In this document: positions 51,817-64,000 of the stretch, in pieces
Layout: each line of letters opens with the position of its first letter
How positions within the stretch are numbered: position 1 is the first letter of the stretch
NCBI GenBank assembly: GCA_025642075.2
Contig: JAODUO010000543.1
Span: 70,001 to 134,000, forward strand
Length of the DNA stretch: 64,000 nt
Source: Ridgeia piscesae
Taxonomy: Eukaryota; Annelida; Polychaeta; Sabellida; Siboglinidae
Direction of reading: 5' to 3'
Program-made: the position numbers and the translations under genes
Notes under the pieces: generated by a model
What the model was told of the DNA's origin: nothing
Database searches by the model: none
Seen by the model: only the letters and a program-made list of their open reading frames with translations

Positions 51817-54800
51817 CAGTTACAGCACTGTGCAATGATGACGTCTCCAAGTTCTGTTTTCTGTTATAAATCACACGTTACAGCACTGTGCAATGATGAG
51901 TCTCCAAGTTCTGTTTTCTGTTATAAATCACAGTTACAGCACTGTGCAATGATGACGTCTCCAAGTTCTGTTTCTGTTATAAATCACACGTTACAGCACT
52001 GTGCAATGATGACGTCTCCAAGTTCTGTTTTCTGTTATAAATCACACGTTACAGCACTGTGCAATGATGACGTCTCCAAGTTCTGTTTCTGTTATAAATC
52101 ACACGTTACAGCACTGTGCAATGATGACGTCTCCAAGTTCTGTTTTCTGTTATAAATCACACGTTACAGCACTGTGCAATGATGAGTCTCCAAGTTCTGT
52201 TTCGTTATAATCACATGTTACAGCACTGTGCAATGATGAGTCTCCAAGTTCTGTTTCTCTGTTATAAATCACACGTTACAGCACTGTGCAATGATGAGTC
52301 TCCAAGTTCTGTTTTCTGTTATAAATCACAGTTACAGCACTGTGCAATGATGATGTCTCCAAGTTCTGTTCTCTGTTATAAATCACAGTTACAGCACTGT
52401 GCAATGATGAGTCTCCAAGTTCTGTTTCTCTGTTATAAATCACACGTTACAGCACTGTGCAATGATGATGTCTCCAAGTTCTGTTTTCTGTTATAAATCA
52501 CATGTTACAGCACTGTGCAATGATGATGTCTCCAAGTTCTGTTTCTCTGTTATAATCACAGTTACAGCACTGTGCAATGATGATGTCTCCAAGTTCTGTT
52601 TTCTGTTATAAATCACAGTTACAGCACTGTGCAATGATGACGTCTCCAAGTTCTGTTTTCTGTTATAATCACATGTTACAGCACTGTGCAATGATGATGT
52701 CTCCAAGTTCTGTTCTCTGTTATAAATCACAGTTACAGCACTGTGCAATGATGAGTCTCCAAGTTCTGTTTTTCTGTTATAATCACAGTTACAGCACTGT
52801 GCAATGATGAGTCTCCAAGTTCTGTTTTCTGTTATAATCACAGTTACAGCACTGTGCAATGATGATGTCTCCAAGTTCTGTTTCTCTGTTATAAATCACA
52901 GTTACAGCACTGTGCAATGATGAGTCTCCAAGTTCTGTTCTCTGTTATAATCACAGTTACAGCACTGTGCAATGATGAGTCTCCAAGTTCTGTTTTCTGT
53001 TATAATCACAGTTACAGCACTGTGCAATGATGAGTCTCCAAGTTCTGTTTTCTGTTATAAATCACATGTTACAGCACTGTGCAATGATGACGTCTCCAAG
53101 TTCTGTTTTCTGTTATAATCACAGTTACAGCACTGTGCAATGATGAGTTCCAAGTTCTGTTCTCTGTTATAAATCACACGTTACAGCACTGTGCAATGAT
53201 GAGTCTCCAAGTTCTGTTTCTCTGTTATAAATCACAGTTACAGCACTGTGCAATGATGAGTCTCCAAGTTCTGTTTCTCTGTTATAATCACAGTTACAGC
53301 ACTGTGCAATGATGAGTCTCCAAGTTCTGTTTTCTGTTATAATCACAGTTACAGCACTGTGCAATGATGAGTCTCCAAGTTCTGTTTCTCTGTTATAAAT
53401 CACAGTTACAGCACTGTGCAATGATGAGTCTCCAAGTTCTGTTTTCTGTTATAAATCACATGTTACAGCACTGTGCAATGATGAGTCTCCAAGTTCTGTT
53501 TTCTGTTATAATCACAGTTACAGCACTGTGCAATGATGACGTCTCCAAGTTCTGTTTCTCTGTTATAATCACAGTTACAGCACTGTGCAATGATGGTCTC
53601 CAAGTTCTGTTTCTCTGTTATAAATCACAGTTACAGCACTGTGCAATGATGAGTCTCCAAGTTCTGTTTTCTGTTATAATCACAGTTACAGCACTGTGCA
53701 ATGATGAGTCTCCAAGTTCTGTTTTCTGTTATAACTCACATGTTACAGCACTGTGCAATGATGAGTCTCCAAGTTCTGTTTTCTGTTATAATCACAGTTA
53801 CAGCACTGTGCAATGATGAGTCTCCAAGTTCTGTTTCTCTGTTATAAATCACAGTTACAGCACTGTGCAATGATGATGTCTCCAAGTTCTGTTTCTCTGT
53901 TATAAATCACACGTTACAGCACTGTGCAATGATGATGTCTCCAAGTTCTGTTTCTCTGTTATAAATCACAGTTACAGCACTGTGCAATGATGATGTCTCC
54001 AAGTTCTGTTTCTCTGTTATAATCACATGTTACAGCACTGTGCAATGATGAGTCTCCAAGTTCTGTTTTTCTGTTATAAATCACAGTTACAGCACTGTGC
54101 AATGATGACGTCTCCAAGTTCTGTTTTCTGTTATAATCACATGTTACAGCACTGTGCAATGATGATGTCTCCAAGTTCTGTTTCTCTGTTATAAATCACA
54201 TGTTACAGCACTGTGCAATGATGAGTCTCCAAGTTCTGTTTTTCTGTTATAATCACATGTTACAGCACTGTGCAATGATGACGTCTCCAAGTTCTGTTTT
54301 CTGTTATAATCACATGTTACAGCACTGTGCAATGATGAGTCTCCAAGTTCTGTTTTCTGTTATAAATCACACGTTACAGCACTGTGCAATGATGAGTCTC
54401 CAAGTTCTGTTTTCTGTTATAATCACATGTTACAGCACTGTGCAATGATGAGTCTCCAAGTTCTGTTTTTCTGTTATAATCACAGTTACAGCACTGTGCA
54501 ATGATGAGTCTCCAAGTTCTGTTTCTGTTATAATCACAGTTACAGCACTGTGCAATGATGACGTCTCCAAGTTCTGTTTTCTGTTATAATCACAGTTACA
54601 GCACTGTGCAATGATGAGTCTCCAAGTTCTGTTTCTGTTATAAATCACAGTTACAGCACTGTGCAATGATGAGTCTCCAAGTTCTGTTTCTCTGTTATAA
54701 ATCACAGTTACAGCACTGTGCAATGATGAGTCTCCAAGTTCTGTTTTCTGTTATAATCACATGTTACAGCACTGTGCAATGATGAGTCTCCAAGTTCTGT

Positions 54801-56862
54801 TTCTGTTATAATCACAGTTACAGCACTGTGCAATGATGAGTCTCCAAGTTCTGTTTCTCTGTTATAATCACAGTTACAGCACTGTGCAATGATGATGTCT
54901 CCAAGTTCTGTTTTCTGTTATAAATCACAGTTACAGCACTGTGCAATGATGAGTCTCCAAGTTCTGTTTCTGTTATAATCACAGTTACAGCACTGTGCAA
55001 TGATGAGTCTCCAAGTTCTGTTTTCTGTTATAATCACAGTTACAGCACTGTGCAATGATGAGTCTCCAAGTTCTGTTTCTCTGTTATAATCACATGTTAC
55101 AGCACTGTGCAATGATGATGTCTCCAAGTTCTGTTTTCTGTTATAATCACATGTTACAGCACTGTGCAATGATGAGTCTCCAAGTTCTGTTTTTCTGTTA
55201 TAATCACAGTTACAGCACTGTGCAATGATGAGTCTCCAAGTTCTGTTTTCTGTTATAATCACATGTTACAGCACTGTGCAATGATGATGTCTCCAAGTTC
55301 TGTTTCTCTGTTATAAATCACAGTTACACACTGTGCAATGATGAGTTCCAAGTTCTGTTCTTGTTATAAATCAATACAGCACTGTGCAATGATGAGCTCC
55401 AAGTTCTGTTTCTCTGTTATAAATCACATGTTACAGCACTGTGCAATGATGACGTCTCCAAGTTCTGTTTCTCTGTTATAATCACATGTTACAGCACTGT
55501 GCAATGATGACGTCTCCAAGTTCTGTTTCTCTGTTATAACTCACAGTTACAGCACTGTGCAATGATGAGTCTCCAAGTTCTGTTTCTCTGTTATAAATCA
55601 CAGTTACAGCACTGTGCAATGATGATGTCTCCAAGTTCTGTTTTCTGTTATAAATCACAGTTACAGCACTGTGCAATGATGAGTCTCCAAGTTCTGTTTT
55701 CTGTTATAAATCACATGTTACAGCACTGTGCAATGATGATGTCTCCAAGTTCTGTTTTCTGTTATAATCACATGTTACAGCACTGTGCAATGATGACGTC
55801 TCCAAGTTCTGTTTCTCTGTTATAAATCACACGTTACAGCACTGTGCAATGATGAGTCTCCAAGTTCTGTTTCTCTGTTATAAATCACAGTTACAGCACT
55901 GTGCAATGATGACGTCTCCAAGTTCTGTTTCTCTGTTATAACTCACATGTTACAGCACTGTGCAATGATGATGTCTCCAAGTTCTGTTTCTCTGTTATAA
56001 ATCACATGTTACAGCACTGTGCAATGATGACGTCTCCAAGTTCTGTTTCTCTGTTATAAATCACACGTTACAGCACTGTGCAATGATGACGTCTCCAAGT
56101 TCTGTTTCTCTGTTATAAATCACACGTTACAGCACTGTGCAATGATGAGTCTCCAAGTTCTGTTTCTCTGTTATAAATCACAGTTACAGCACTGTGCAAT
56201 GATGAGTCTCCAAGTTCTGTTTCTGTTATAAATCACAGTTACAGCACTGTGCAATGATGAGTCTCCAAGTTCTGTTTCTCTGTTATAAATCACACGTTAC
56301 AGCACTGTGCAATGATGAGTCTCCAAGTTCTGTTTCTCTGTTATAAATCACAGTTACAGCACTGTGCAATGATGATGTCTCCAAGTTCTGTTTCTCTGTT
56401 ATAAATCACATGTTACAGCACTGTGCAATGATGATGTTCCAAGTTCTGTTTCTCTGTTATAATCACAGTTACAGCACTGTGCAATGATGAGTCTCCAAGT
56501 TCTGTTTCTCTGTTATAAATCACATGTTACAGCACTGTGCAATGATGAGTCTCCAAGTTCTGTTTTTCTGTTATAATCACAGTTACAGCACTGTGCAATG
56601 ATGAGTCTCCAAGTTCTGTTTTCTGTTATAAATCACAGTTACAGCACTGTGCAATGATGAGTCTCCAAGTTCTGTTTCTCTGTTATAATCACATGTTACA
56701 GCACTGTGCAATGATGAGTCTCCAAGTTCTGTTTCTCTGTTATAAATCACATGTTACAGCACTGTGCAATGATGAGTCTCCAAGTTCTGTTTCTCTGTTA
56801 TAAATCACAGTTACAGCACTGTGCAATGATGAGTCTCCAAGTTCTGTTTTTGTTATAATCAC

Positions 56863-57552
56863 AGTCAGACTGTGCATGTGCTAACCTGAAACACAGACAG
56901 CACGCAAGAAGTTAAGTTCTGTTTCCTGAAATCACAGTACAGCACTGGAATATGAGTCCAAGTCTGTTTCTGTTATAAATCACATTACAGACTTGCATGA
57001 GAGTCCGTCTTTTCCATAAATCACCTTAAGACTGTCATGGATTAAGTTTTTTCTGTTATAAACACTGTTCAGATGTGAATGTGAGTTCAGTTGTTTTGTA
57101 TAACAATTAAGCTGTAATATGAGTTCCAATTCTGTTTTTGTTAAATAATTTACGATTAATGATATCTCAGTTTGTTTTCTGTTATAAACACGTTACAGCA
57201 CTGTGTGTGATTCCAGTTCTTTTTCTTAAAATACCGTTACACTGTCAATATGATCTCAATTCTGTTTTTGATAATAAGTTACAGCATTGAAGAGACCCCC
57301 AAGTTTGTTTCTGTTTAATCACATTACAGCACTTCATGATGAGTTCAATTCTGTTTTGTTAAAATCACATTACAGCAGAATGTGGTCTCAAGCGTTTCGA
57401 TAACACAGACAGCACTGTGCAAGAGAGTTCCAAGTTCTGTTTCTGTTTAACCAGTTCGCCTTGCAAGATGGCTCCAAGTTCTGTTTCTGTTATAAATACA
57501 GTTACAGCACTGGCAATGATAGTTAATTCTGTTTTCTTTAAAAAGTTACAGC
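56863..57552. other. Corrupted stretch of the 59-bp array
   Basis: Repeat units are recognisable but riddled with small deletions, unlike units on both sides. It has the look of unpolished single-read sequence. Confidence 0.75.
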
Positions 57553-57572
57553 GGGGGGGGGGGGGGGGGGGG
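57553..57572. other. Poly-G run inside the array
   Basis: Twenty consecutive G separate the corrupted stretch from perfectly regular units. A likely assembly join or basecalling artefact. Confidence 0.8.
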
Positions 57573-60500
57573 AATCACAGTTACAGCACTGTGCAATGAT
57601 GAGTCTCCAAGTTCTGTTTCTCTGTTATAAATCACAGTTACAGCACTGTGCAATGATGATGTCTCCAAGTTCTGTTTCTCTGTTATAAATCACATGTTAC
57701 AGCACTGTGCAATGATGACGTCTCCAAGTTCTGTTTTCTGTTATAAATCACATGTTACAGCACTGTGCAATGATGACGTCTCCAAGTTCTGTTTTTCTGT
57801 TATAAATCACACGTTACAGCACTGTGCAATGATGACGTCTCCAAGTTCTGTTTTTCTGTTATAAATCACACGTTACAGCACTGTGCAATGATGATGTCTC
57901 CAAGTTCTGTTTCTCTGTTATAAATCACACGTTACAGCACTGTGCAATGATGACGTCTCCAAGTTCTGTTTCTCTGTTATAAATCACACGTTACAGCACT
58001 GTGCAATGATGACGTCTCCAAGTTCTATTTCTCTGTTATAAATCACACGTTACAGCACTGTGCAATGATGACGTCTCCAAGTTTTGTTTCTCTGTTATAA
58101 ATCACATGTTACAGCACTGTGCAATGATGACGTCTCCAAGTTCTGTTTCTCTGTTATAAATCACATGTTACAGCACTGTGCAATGATGACGTCTCCAAGT
58201 TCTGTTTCTCTGTTATAAATCACATGTTACAGCACTGTGCAATGATGACGTCTCCAAGTTCTGTTTCTCTGTTATAAATCACACGTTACAGCACTGTGCA
58301 ATGATGACGTCTCCAAGTTCTGTTTCTCTGTTATAAATCACACGTTACAGCACTGTGCAATGATGAGTCTCCAAGTTCTGTTTCTCTGTTATAAATCACA
58401 CGTTACAGCACTGTGCAATGATGACGTCTCCAAGTTCTGTTTCTCTGTTATAAATCACACGTTACAGCACTGTGCAATGATGAGTCTCCAAGTTCTGTTT
58501 CTCTGTTATAAATCACAGTTACAGCACTGTGCAATGATGAGTCTCCAAGTTCTGTTTCTCTGTTATAAATCACAGTTACAGCACTGTGCAATGATGAGTC
58601 TCCAAGTTCTGTTTCTCTGTTATAAATCACATGTTACAGCACTGTGCAATGATGACGTCTCCAAGTTCTGTTTCTCTGTTATAAATCACAGTTACAGCAC
58701 TGTGCAATGATGACGTCTCCAAGTTCTGTTTCTCTGTTATAAATCACAGTTACAGCACTGTGCAATGATGAGTCTCCAAGTTCTGTTTTTCTGTTATAAA
58801 TCACATGTTACAGCACTGTGCAATGATGAGTCTCCAAGTTCTGTTTCTCTGTTATAAATCACATGTTACAGCACTGTGCAATGATGAGTCTCCAAGTTCT
58901 GTTTTTCTGTTATAAATCACAGTTACAGCACTGTGCAATGATGAGTCTCCAAGTTCTGTTTCTCTGTTATAAATCACACGTTACAGCACTGTGCAATGAT
59001 GATGTCTCCAAGTTCTGTTTCTCTGTTATAAATCACACGTTACAGCACTGTGCAATGATGATGTCTCCAAGTTCTGTTTCTCTGTTATAAATCACATGTT
59101 ACAGCACTGTGCAATGATGATGTCTCCAAGTTCTGTTTCTCTGTTATAACTCACATGTTACAGCACTGTGCAATGATGATGTCTCCAAGTTCTGTTTTCT
59201 GTTATAAATCACATGTTACAGCACTGTGCAATGATGACGTCTCCAAGTTCTGTTTTTCTGTTATAATCACATGTTACAGCACTGTGCAATGATGATGTCT
59301 CCAAGTTCTGTTTTTCTGTTATAAATCACATGTTACAGCACTGTGCAATGATGATGTCTCCAAGTTCTGTTTTTCTGTTATAACTCACATGTTACAGCAC
59401 TGTGCAATGATGACGTCTCCAAGTTCTGTTTTTCTGTTATAATCACATGTTACAGCACTGTGCAATGATGATGTCTCCAAGTTCTGTTTCTCTGTTATAA
59501 ATCACATGTTACAGCACTGTGCAATGATGAGTCTCCAAGTTCTGTTTTCTGTTATAAATCACATTTACAGCACTGTGCAATGATGATGTCTCCAAGTTCT
59601 GTTTTTCTGTTATAATCACATGTTACAGCACTGTGCAATGATGATGTCTCCAAGTTCTGTTTTCTGTTATAAATCACAGTTACAGCACTGTGCAATGATG
59701 ATGTCTCCAAGTTCTGTTTTTCTGTTATAAATCACACGTTACAGCACTGTGCAATGATGATGTCTCCAAGTTCTGTTTCTCTGTTATAAATCACAGTTAC
59801 AGCACTGTGCAATGATGATGTCTCCAAGTTCTGTTTTTCTGTTATAAATCACATGTTACAGCACTGTGCAATGATGACGTCTCCAAGTTCTGTTTTTCTG
59901 TTATAAATCACATGTTACAGCACTGTGCAATGATGAGTCTCCAAGTTCTGTTTCTTTTGTTATAATCACAGTTACAGCACTGTGCAATGATGATGTCTCC
60001 AAGTTCTGTTTCTCTGTTATAAATCACAGTTACAGCACTGTGCAATGATGGTCTCCAAGTTCTTTTTTCTGTTATAAATCACAGTTACAGCACTGTGCAA
60101 TGATGAGTCTCCAAGTTTGTTTTTCTGTTATAATCACATGTTACAGCACTGTGCAATGATGACGTCTCCAAGTTCTGTTTCTCTGTTATAACTCACATGT
60201 TACAGCACTGTGCAATGATGAGTCTCCAAGTTCTGTTTCTCTGTTATAAATCACAGTTACAGCACTGTGCAATGATGTGTCTCCAAGTTCTGTTTTTCTG
60301 TTATAATCACAGTTACAGCACTGTGCAATGATGATGTCTCCAAGTTCTGTTTTTCTGTTATAATCACAGTTACAGCACTGTGCAATGATGACGTCTCCAA
60401 GTTCTGTTTTTCTGTTATAAATCACAGTTACAGCACTGTGCAATGATGAGTCTCCAAGTTCTGTTTCTCTGTTATAAATCACACGTTACAGCACTGTGCA

Positions 60501-62060
60501 ATGATGAGTCTCCAAGTTTGTTTCTCTGTTATAAATCACAGTTACAGCACTGTGCAATGATGAGTCTCCAAGTTCTGTTTCTCTGTTATAAATCACATGT
60601 TACAGCACTGTGCAATGATGAGTCTCCAAGTTCTGTTTTCTGTTATAATCACAGTTACAGCACTGTGCAATGATGACGTCTCCAAGTTCTGTTTTTCTGT
60701 TATAAATCACAGTTACAGCACTGTGCAATGATGGTTCCAAGTTCTGTTTCTCTGTTATAAATCACAGTTACAGCACTGTGCAATGATGGTCTCCAAGTTC
60801 TGTTTTTCTGTTATAAAAAACATGTTACAGCACTGTGCAATGATGAGTCTCCAAGTTCTGTTTTCTGTTATAAATCACAGTTACAGCACTGTGCAATGAT
60901 GAGTCTCCAAGTTCTGTTTTCTGTTATAAATCACAGTTACAGCACTGTGCAATGATGAGTCTCCAAGTTCTGTTTCTCTGTTATAAATCACACGTTACAG
61001 CACTGTGCAATGATGATGTCCCAAGTTCTGTTTCTCTGTTATAAATCACAGTTACAGCACTGTGCAATGATGAGTCTCCAAGTTCTGTTTTCTGTTATAA
61101 CTCACATGTTACAGCACTGTGCAATGATGATGTCTCCAAGTTCTGTTTCTCTGTTATAAATCACATGTTACAGCACTGTGCAATGATGACGTCTCCAAGT
61201 TCTGTTTTCTGTTATAACTCACATGTTACAGCACTGTGCAATGATGAGTCTCCAAGTTCTGTTTTCTGTTATAAATCACAGTTACAGCACTGTGCAATGA
61301 TGAGTCTCCAAGTTCTGTTTTTCTGTTATAAATCACATGTTACAGCATGTGCAATGATGGTCTCCAAGTTCTGTTTTTCTGTTATAAATCACATGTTACA
61401 GCACTGTGCAATGATGAGTCTCCAAGTTCTGTTTTCTGTTATAAATCACAGTTACAGCACTGTGCAATGATGAGTCTCCAAGTTCTGTTTTCTGTTATAA
61501 ATCACAGTTACAGCACTGTGCAATGATGAGTCTCCAAGTTCTGTTTTCTGTTATAATCACAGTTACAGCACTGTGCAATGATGAGTCTCCAAGTTCTGTT
61601 TTTCTGTTATAATCACAGTTACAGCACTGTGCAATGATGACGTCTCCAAGTTCTGTTTTTCTGTTATAAATCACACGTTACAGCACTGTGCAATGATGAG
61701 TCTCCAAGTTCTGTTTTCTGTTATAAATCACAGTTACAGCACTGTGCAATGATGGTCTCCAAGTTCTGTTTTTCTGTTATAAATCACATGTTACAGCACT
61801 GTGCAATGATGACTCTCCAAGTTCTGTTTTCTGTTATAAATCACATGTTACAGCACTGTGCAATGATGAGTCTCCAAGTTCTGTTTCTCTGTTATAAATC
61901 ACATGTTACAGCACTGTGCAATGATGATGTCTCCAAGTTTGTTTCTCTGTTATAAATCACAGTTACAGCACTGTGCAATGATGAGTCTCCAAGTTCTGTT
62001 TTCTGTTATAAATCACAGTTACAGCACTGTGCAATGATGAGTCTCCAAGTTCTGTTTTTT

Positions 62061-62765
62061 GTTATAAACACAGGTTAACGCCTGGGTGCAAAGGGGAAAC
62101 GCCCCCAAAATTTGTTTTTTGATAAATTAAAAAAGTTACAATCAATTTTTGAGTCAAAGTCTGGGTTTCCTTTAAAATCACATTTAAAGAACTTCATGGG
62201 CTTTAAAAAATTTTTTTTTTTTAAAATTTTCCCATGGGAAAAGTGGGGAAGCTGTTTTTCTGTTATTTTTTAATCAATTTAAGGCTGTTTAAAAAGATTT
62301 TTACCTTTCCATTTTTTGTTTTTCTTTATTAAAATTACATTTAAGGTTTTAAATGTTGGATGTTTCATTCTGTTCCCTTTTTTAAAACACGTTACAGGCA
62401 CTGGGGGTTTTGATTTTCCAGTTCTTTTTCTTAAAAATAACCCGTTACACTGTCAATTAATTTATTCTTTTTAATTCGTTCTTTTATAATCAAATGGGAA
62501 AACCCCGCACTGTTTAAGAAAAACCCTCCAAGTTTGTTTCCTGTTTAAATCCCCCAATTTTAAAAGCCCCCTTCATGAAAAAGACGCCATTCTGTCGGTT
62601 AAAATCAATTACAGCAAAAAAAGTGCCCTTTTATGGGCGGGGGTCCCAGTCGCGGAAAACACAGACAGGGGGAAAATTTTTGCCCAAAAGGAGGTGGGCC
62701 CAGGGTTCCCCCGTTTTCTGTTTAAACGGAGGGTTCCGGCCCCTCTGCCCAGAATTGGCTGAGCA
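62061..62765. other. Second corrupted stretch, parallel to 56863-57552
   Basis: Heavily degraded with homopolymer expansions (TTTTAAAA, CCCC, GGGG). Shares idiosyncratic strings with the earlier tract, such as CCAGTTCTTTTTCTTAAAA and GTTACACTGTCAAT. Open frames here are meaningless. Confidence 0.75.
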
Positions 62766-63334
62766 CTAATTTGTAACAGGAAGTCTGCTGTCTAGGACGT
62801 GGGAAAGTTAAACATCAAAGAGTATAGCAGTTATCTCAGCTCATCTCGGCATCATAGCCAGTCAAATATGTTTTGAAAATTACATGTATTGCTTACCATT
62901 TGAATGAGTTACAGGCGGAATCTTTCACATTGTTCCACACTTAATAAAGTAAATAAATACAAATTGGCAGGCAGTAAACCTTCAACATGCACGTTGTAGT
63001 CATAAAAATGTAATATAAAATAAATGTACTCTACATTGCTCCAATTTCTTCAGCTGTATGAATGAGTACCTGACTATAGACAGAGGAGGATATTTGTGTA
63101 AAAATAATCTTCACGCATTAATTGCAGCTTCTCAGAGAAGTTGAGATGGAGTTCATTTTAAAATATCTGCCAGGAAGTAAAGTGTAGTGTTCTGAACAAT
63201 TTTGGGGATTGGACATTGGGCTATATAAGAACTTACCTTTACTTTGTTTTCTGGAATCTGTTGAATTTGTTGTGAAAGTTCCATCTTCTTGGCAAAAAAA
63301 GATTTTGTATTATAAGCTATTAGATGCATTTGCA
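62766..63334. other. Intron sequence, nothing recognised
   Basis: Return to unique AT-rich sequence. No ankyrin-coding exon found. Confidence 0.45.
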
Positions 63335-64000
63335 GGTTTTTTTGTGAGCCTCAATGGAGGTGTAATTGGAGGTTTTCTGTGAGCCTCAATGGAAGTGTAG
63401 TTGGAGGTTTTCTGTGAAGCTCAATGGAGGTCTAGTTGGAGGTTTTCTGTGAGACTCAATGGAGGTGTAGTTTGAGGTTTTCTGTGAGCCTCAATGGAGG
63501 TGTAATTTGAGGTTTTCTGTGAGCTTCAACGGAAGTGTAGTTGGAAATTTTCGGTGAGCCTCAGTGGAGGTATAACTGGAGGTTTTCTGTGAGACTCAAT
63601 GGAGGTATAACTGGAGGTTTTCTGGGAGACTCAATGGAGGTGTAGTTGGAGGTTTTCTATAGGCCTCAATGGAGGTCTAGTTGGAGGTTTTCTGTCAGCT
63701 TCAATGGAGGTATAGTTGGAGGTTTTCTGTCAACCTCAATGGAGGTATAGTTGGAGGTTTTCTGCGAGTCTCAATGGAGGTGTAGTTGGAGGTTTTCTGT
63801 GAGCCTCAATGGAGTTATAGTTGGAGGTTTTCTGTGAGCCTCAATGGAGGTATAGTTGGAGGTTTTCTGTGAGCCTCAATGGAGGTGTAGTTGGAGGTTT
63901 TCTGTGAGCCTCAATGGAGGTGTAGTTGGAGGTTTTCTGTGAGCCTCAATGGAGGTATAGTTGGAGGTTTTCTGTGAGTCTCAATGGAGGTGTAGTTGGA
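63335..64000. repeat. 36-bp minisatellite array running off the right edge
   Basis: About 18 units of GTGAGCCTCAATGGAGGTGT then AGTTGGAGGTTTTCT. A proto-unit-like phrase (GAGGTTTTTAGCAAGCCTCA) occurs once near 48394. Confidence 0.96.

Larger units (their letters stand above)
48816..62060. repeat. 59-bp satellite array, ~13 kb, within an intron of the IkB-like gene
   Basis: Over 200 units containing ATGATGACGTCTCCAAGTTC and CA(C/T)GTTACAGCACTGTGCA. To about 50915 the units are uniform 59-mers differing by substitution at CG/TG sites. Beyond it many have one-base deletions (AAA to AA, ACG to AG, TCTCT to TCT). All open frames (MMSLQVLF, LHSAVT types) are artefacts. Confidence 0.97.

Noticed and set aside
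48816..62060. Possible CRISPR array or direct-repeat locus
   Set aside because: There are no unique spacers. Units are contiguous 59-mers in an animal intron.
62575..62769. 64-codon ORF near the end of the array
   Set aside because: It lies in the corrupted tract, where base calls cannot be trusted.

Overview
The window is animal (metazoan) nuclear DNA. Coding sequence is split into short exons with GT-AG splice signals, most in phase 1. The domains are extracellular EGF, NIDO, AMOP and VWD modules, plus an ankyrin IkB-type protein. There are several non-LTR retrotransposon tails and a very heavy load of microsatellites and minisatellites. The mix suggests a marine invertebrate (a mollusc or other lophotrochozoan, or a basal deuterostome), but the sequence alone does not settle the phylum.

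Positions 262-26100, minus strand: one gene of at least 23 exons whose 3' end lies beyond the left edge. Reconstructed phases close at every junction and give 1,211 codons. The order is signal peptide, Cys-rich module, short linker, five EGF repeats, NIDO, AMOP, VWD, a cadherin-like/He_PIG-type beta domain, then three further EGF-type modules. This is the MUC4/SUSD2/mesh-like 'mucin-like protein' class. Its introns are packed with tandem arrays, and three of these arrays grew out of an exon edge and carry copies of its splice site.

Positions 26.1-40 kb: an intergenic, repeat-dominated stretch. It holds a pogo/Tigger-type transposase relic, non-LTR retrotransposon 3' fragments, a three-copy dispersed element whose 3' end always abuts a microsatellite, a 1.26-kb element with 19-bp terminal inverted repeats, and satellites with 12-, 39- and 43-bp units.

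Positions 40.0-64 kb, plus strand: a promoter-like segment with a palindromic kB site, a CRE, CCAAT and TATA motifs and a strong splice donor, followed by the coding exons of an IkB-zeta/Bcl-3-like ankyrin protein (43391-48751, continuing off the right edge). Its N-terminal half is a very long Q/N-rich region encoded by two minisatellites. The intron after the last visible exon is filled by about 13 kb of a 59-bp satellite. Parts of that array look like low-quality assembly: poly-A and poly-G runs, and two matching corrupted tracts.

The two genes point away from an intergenic region of about 14 kb. Nothing links them functionally beyond a plausible mucosal/immune context.
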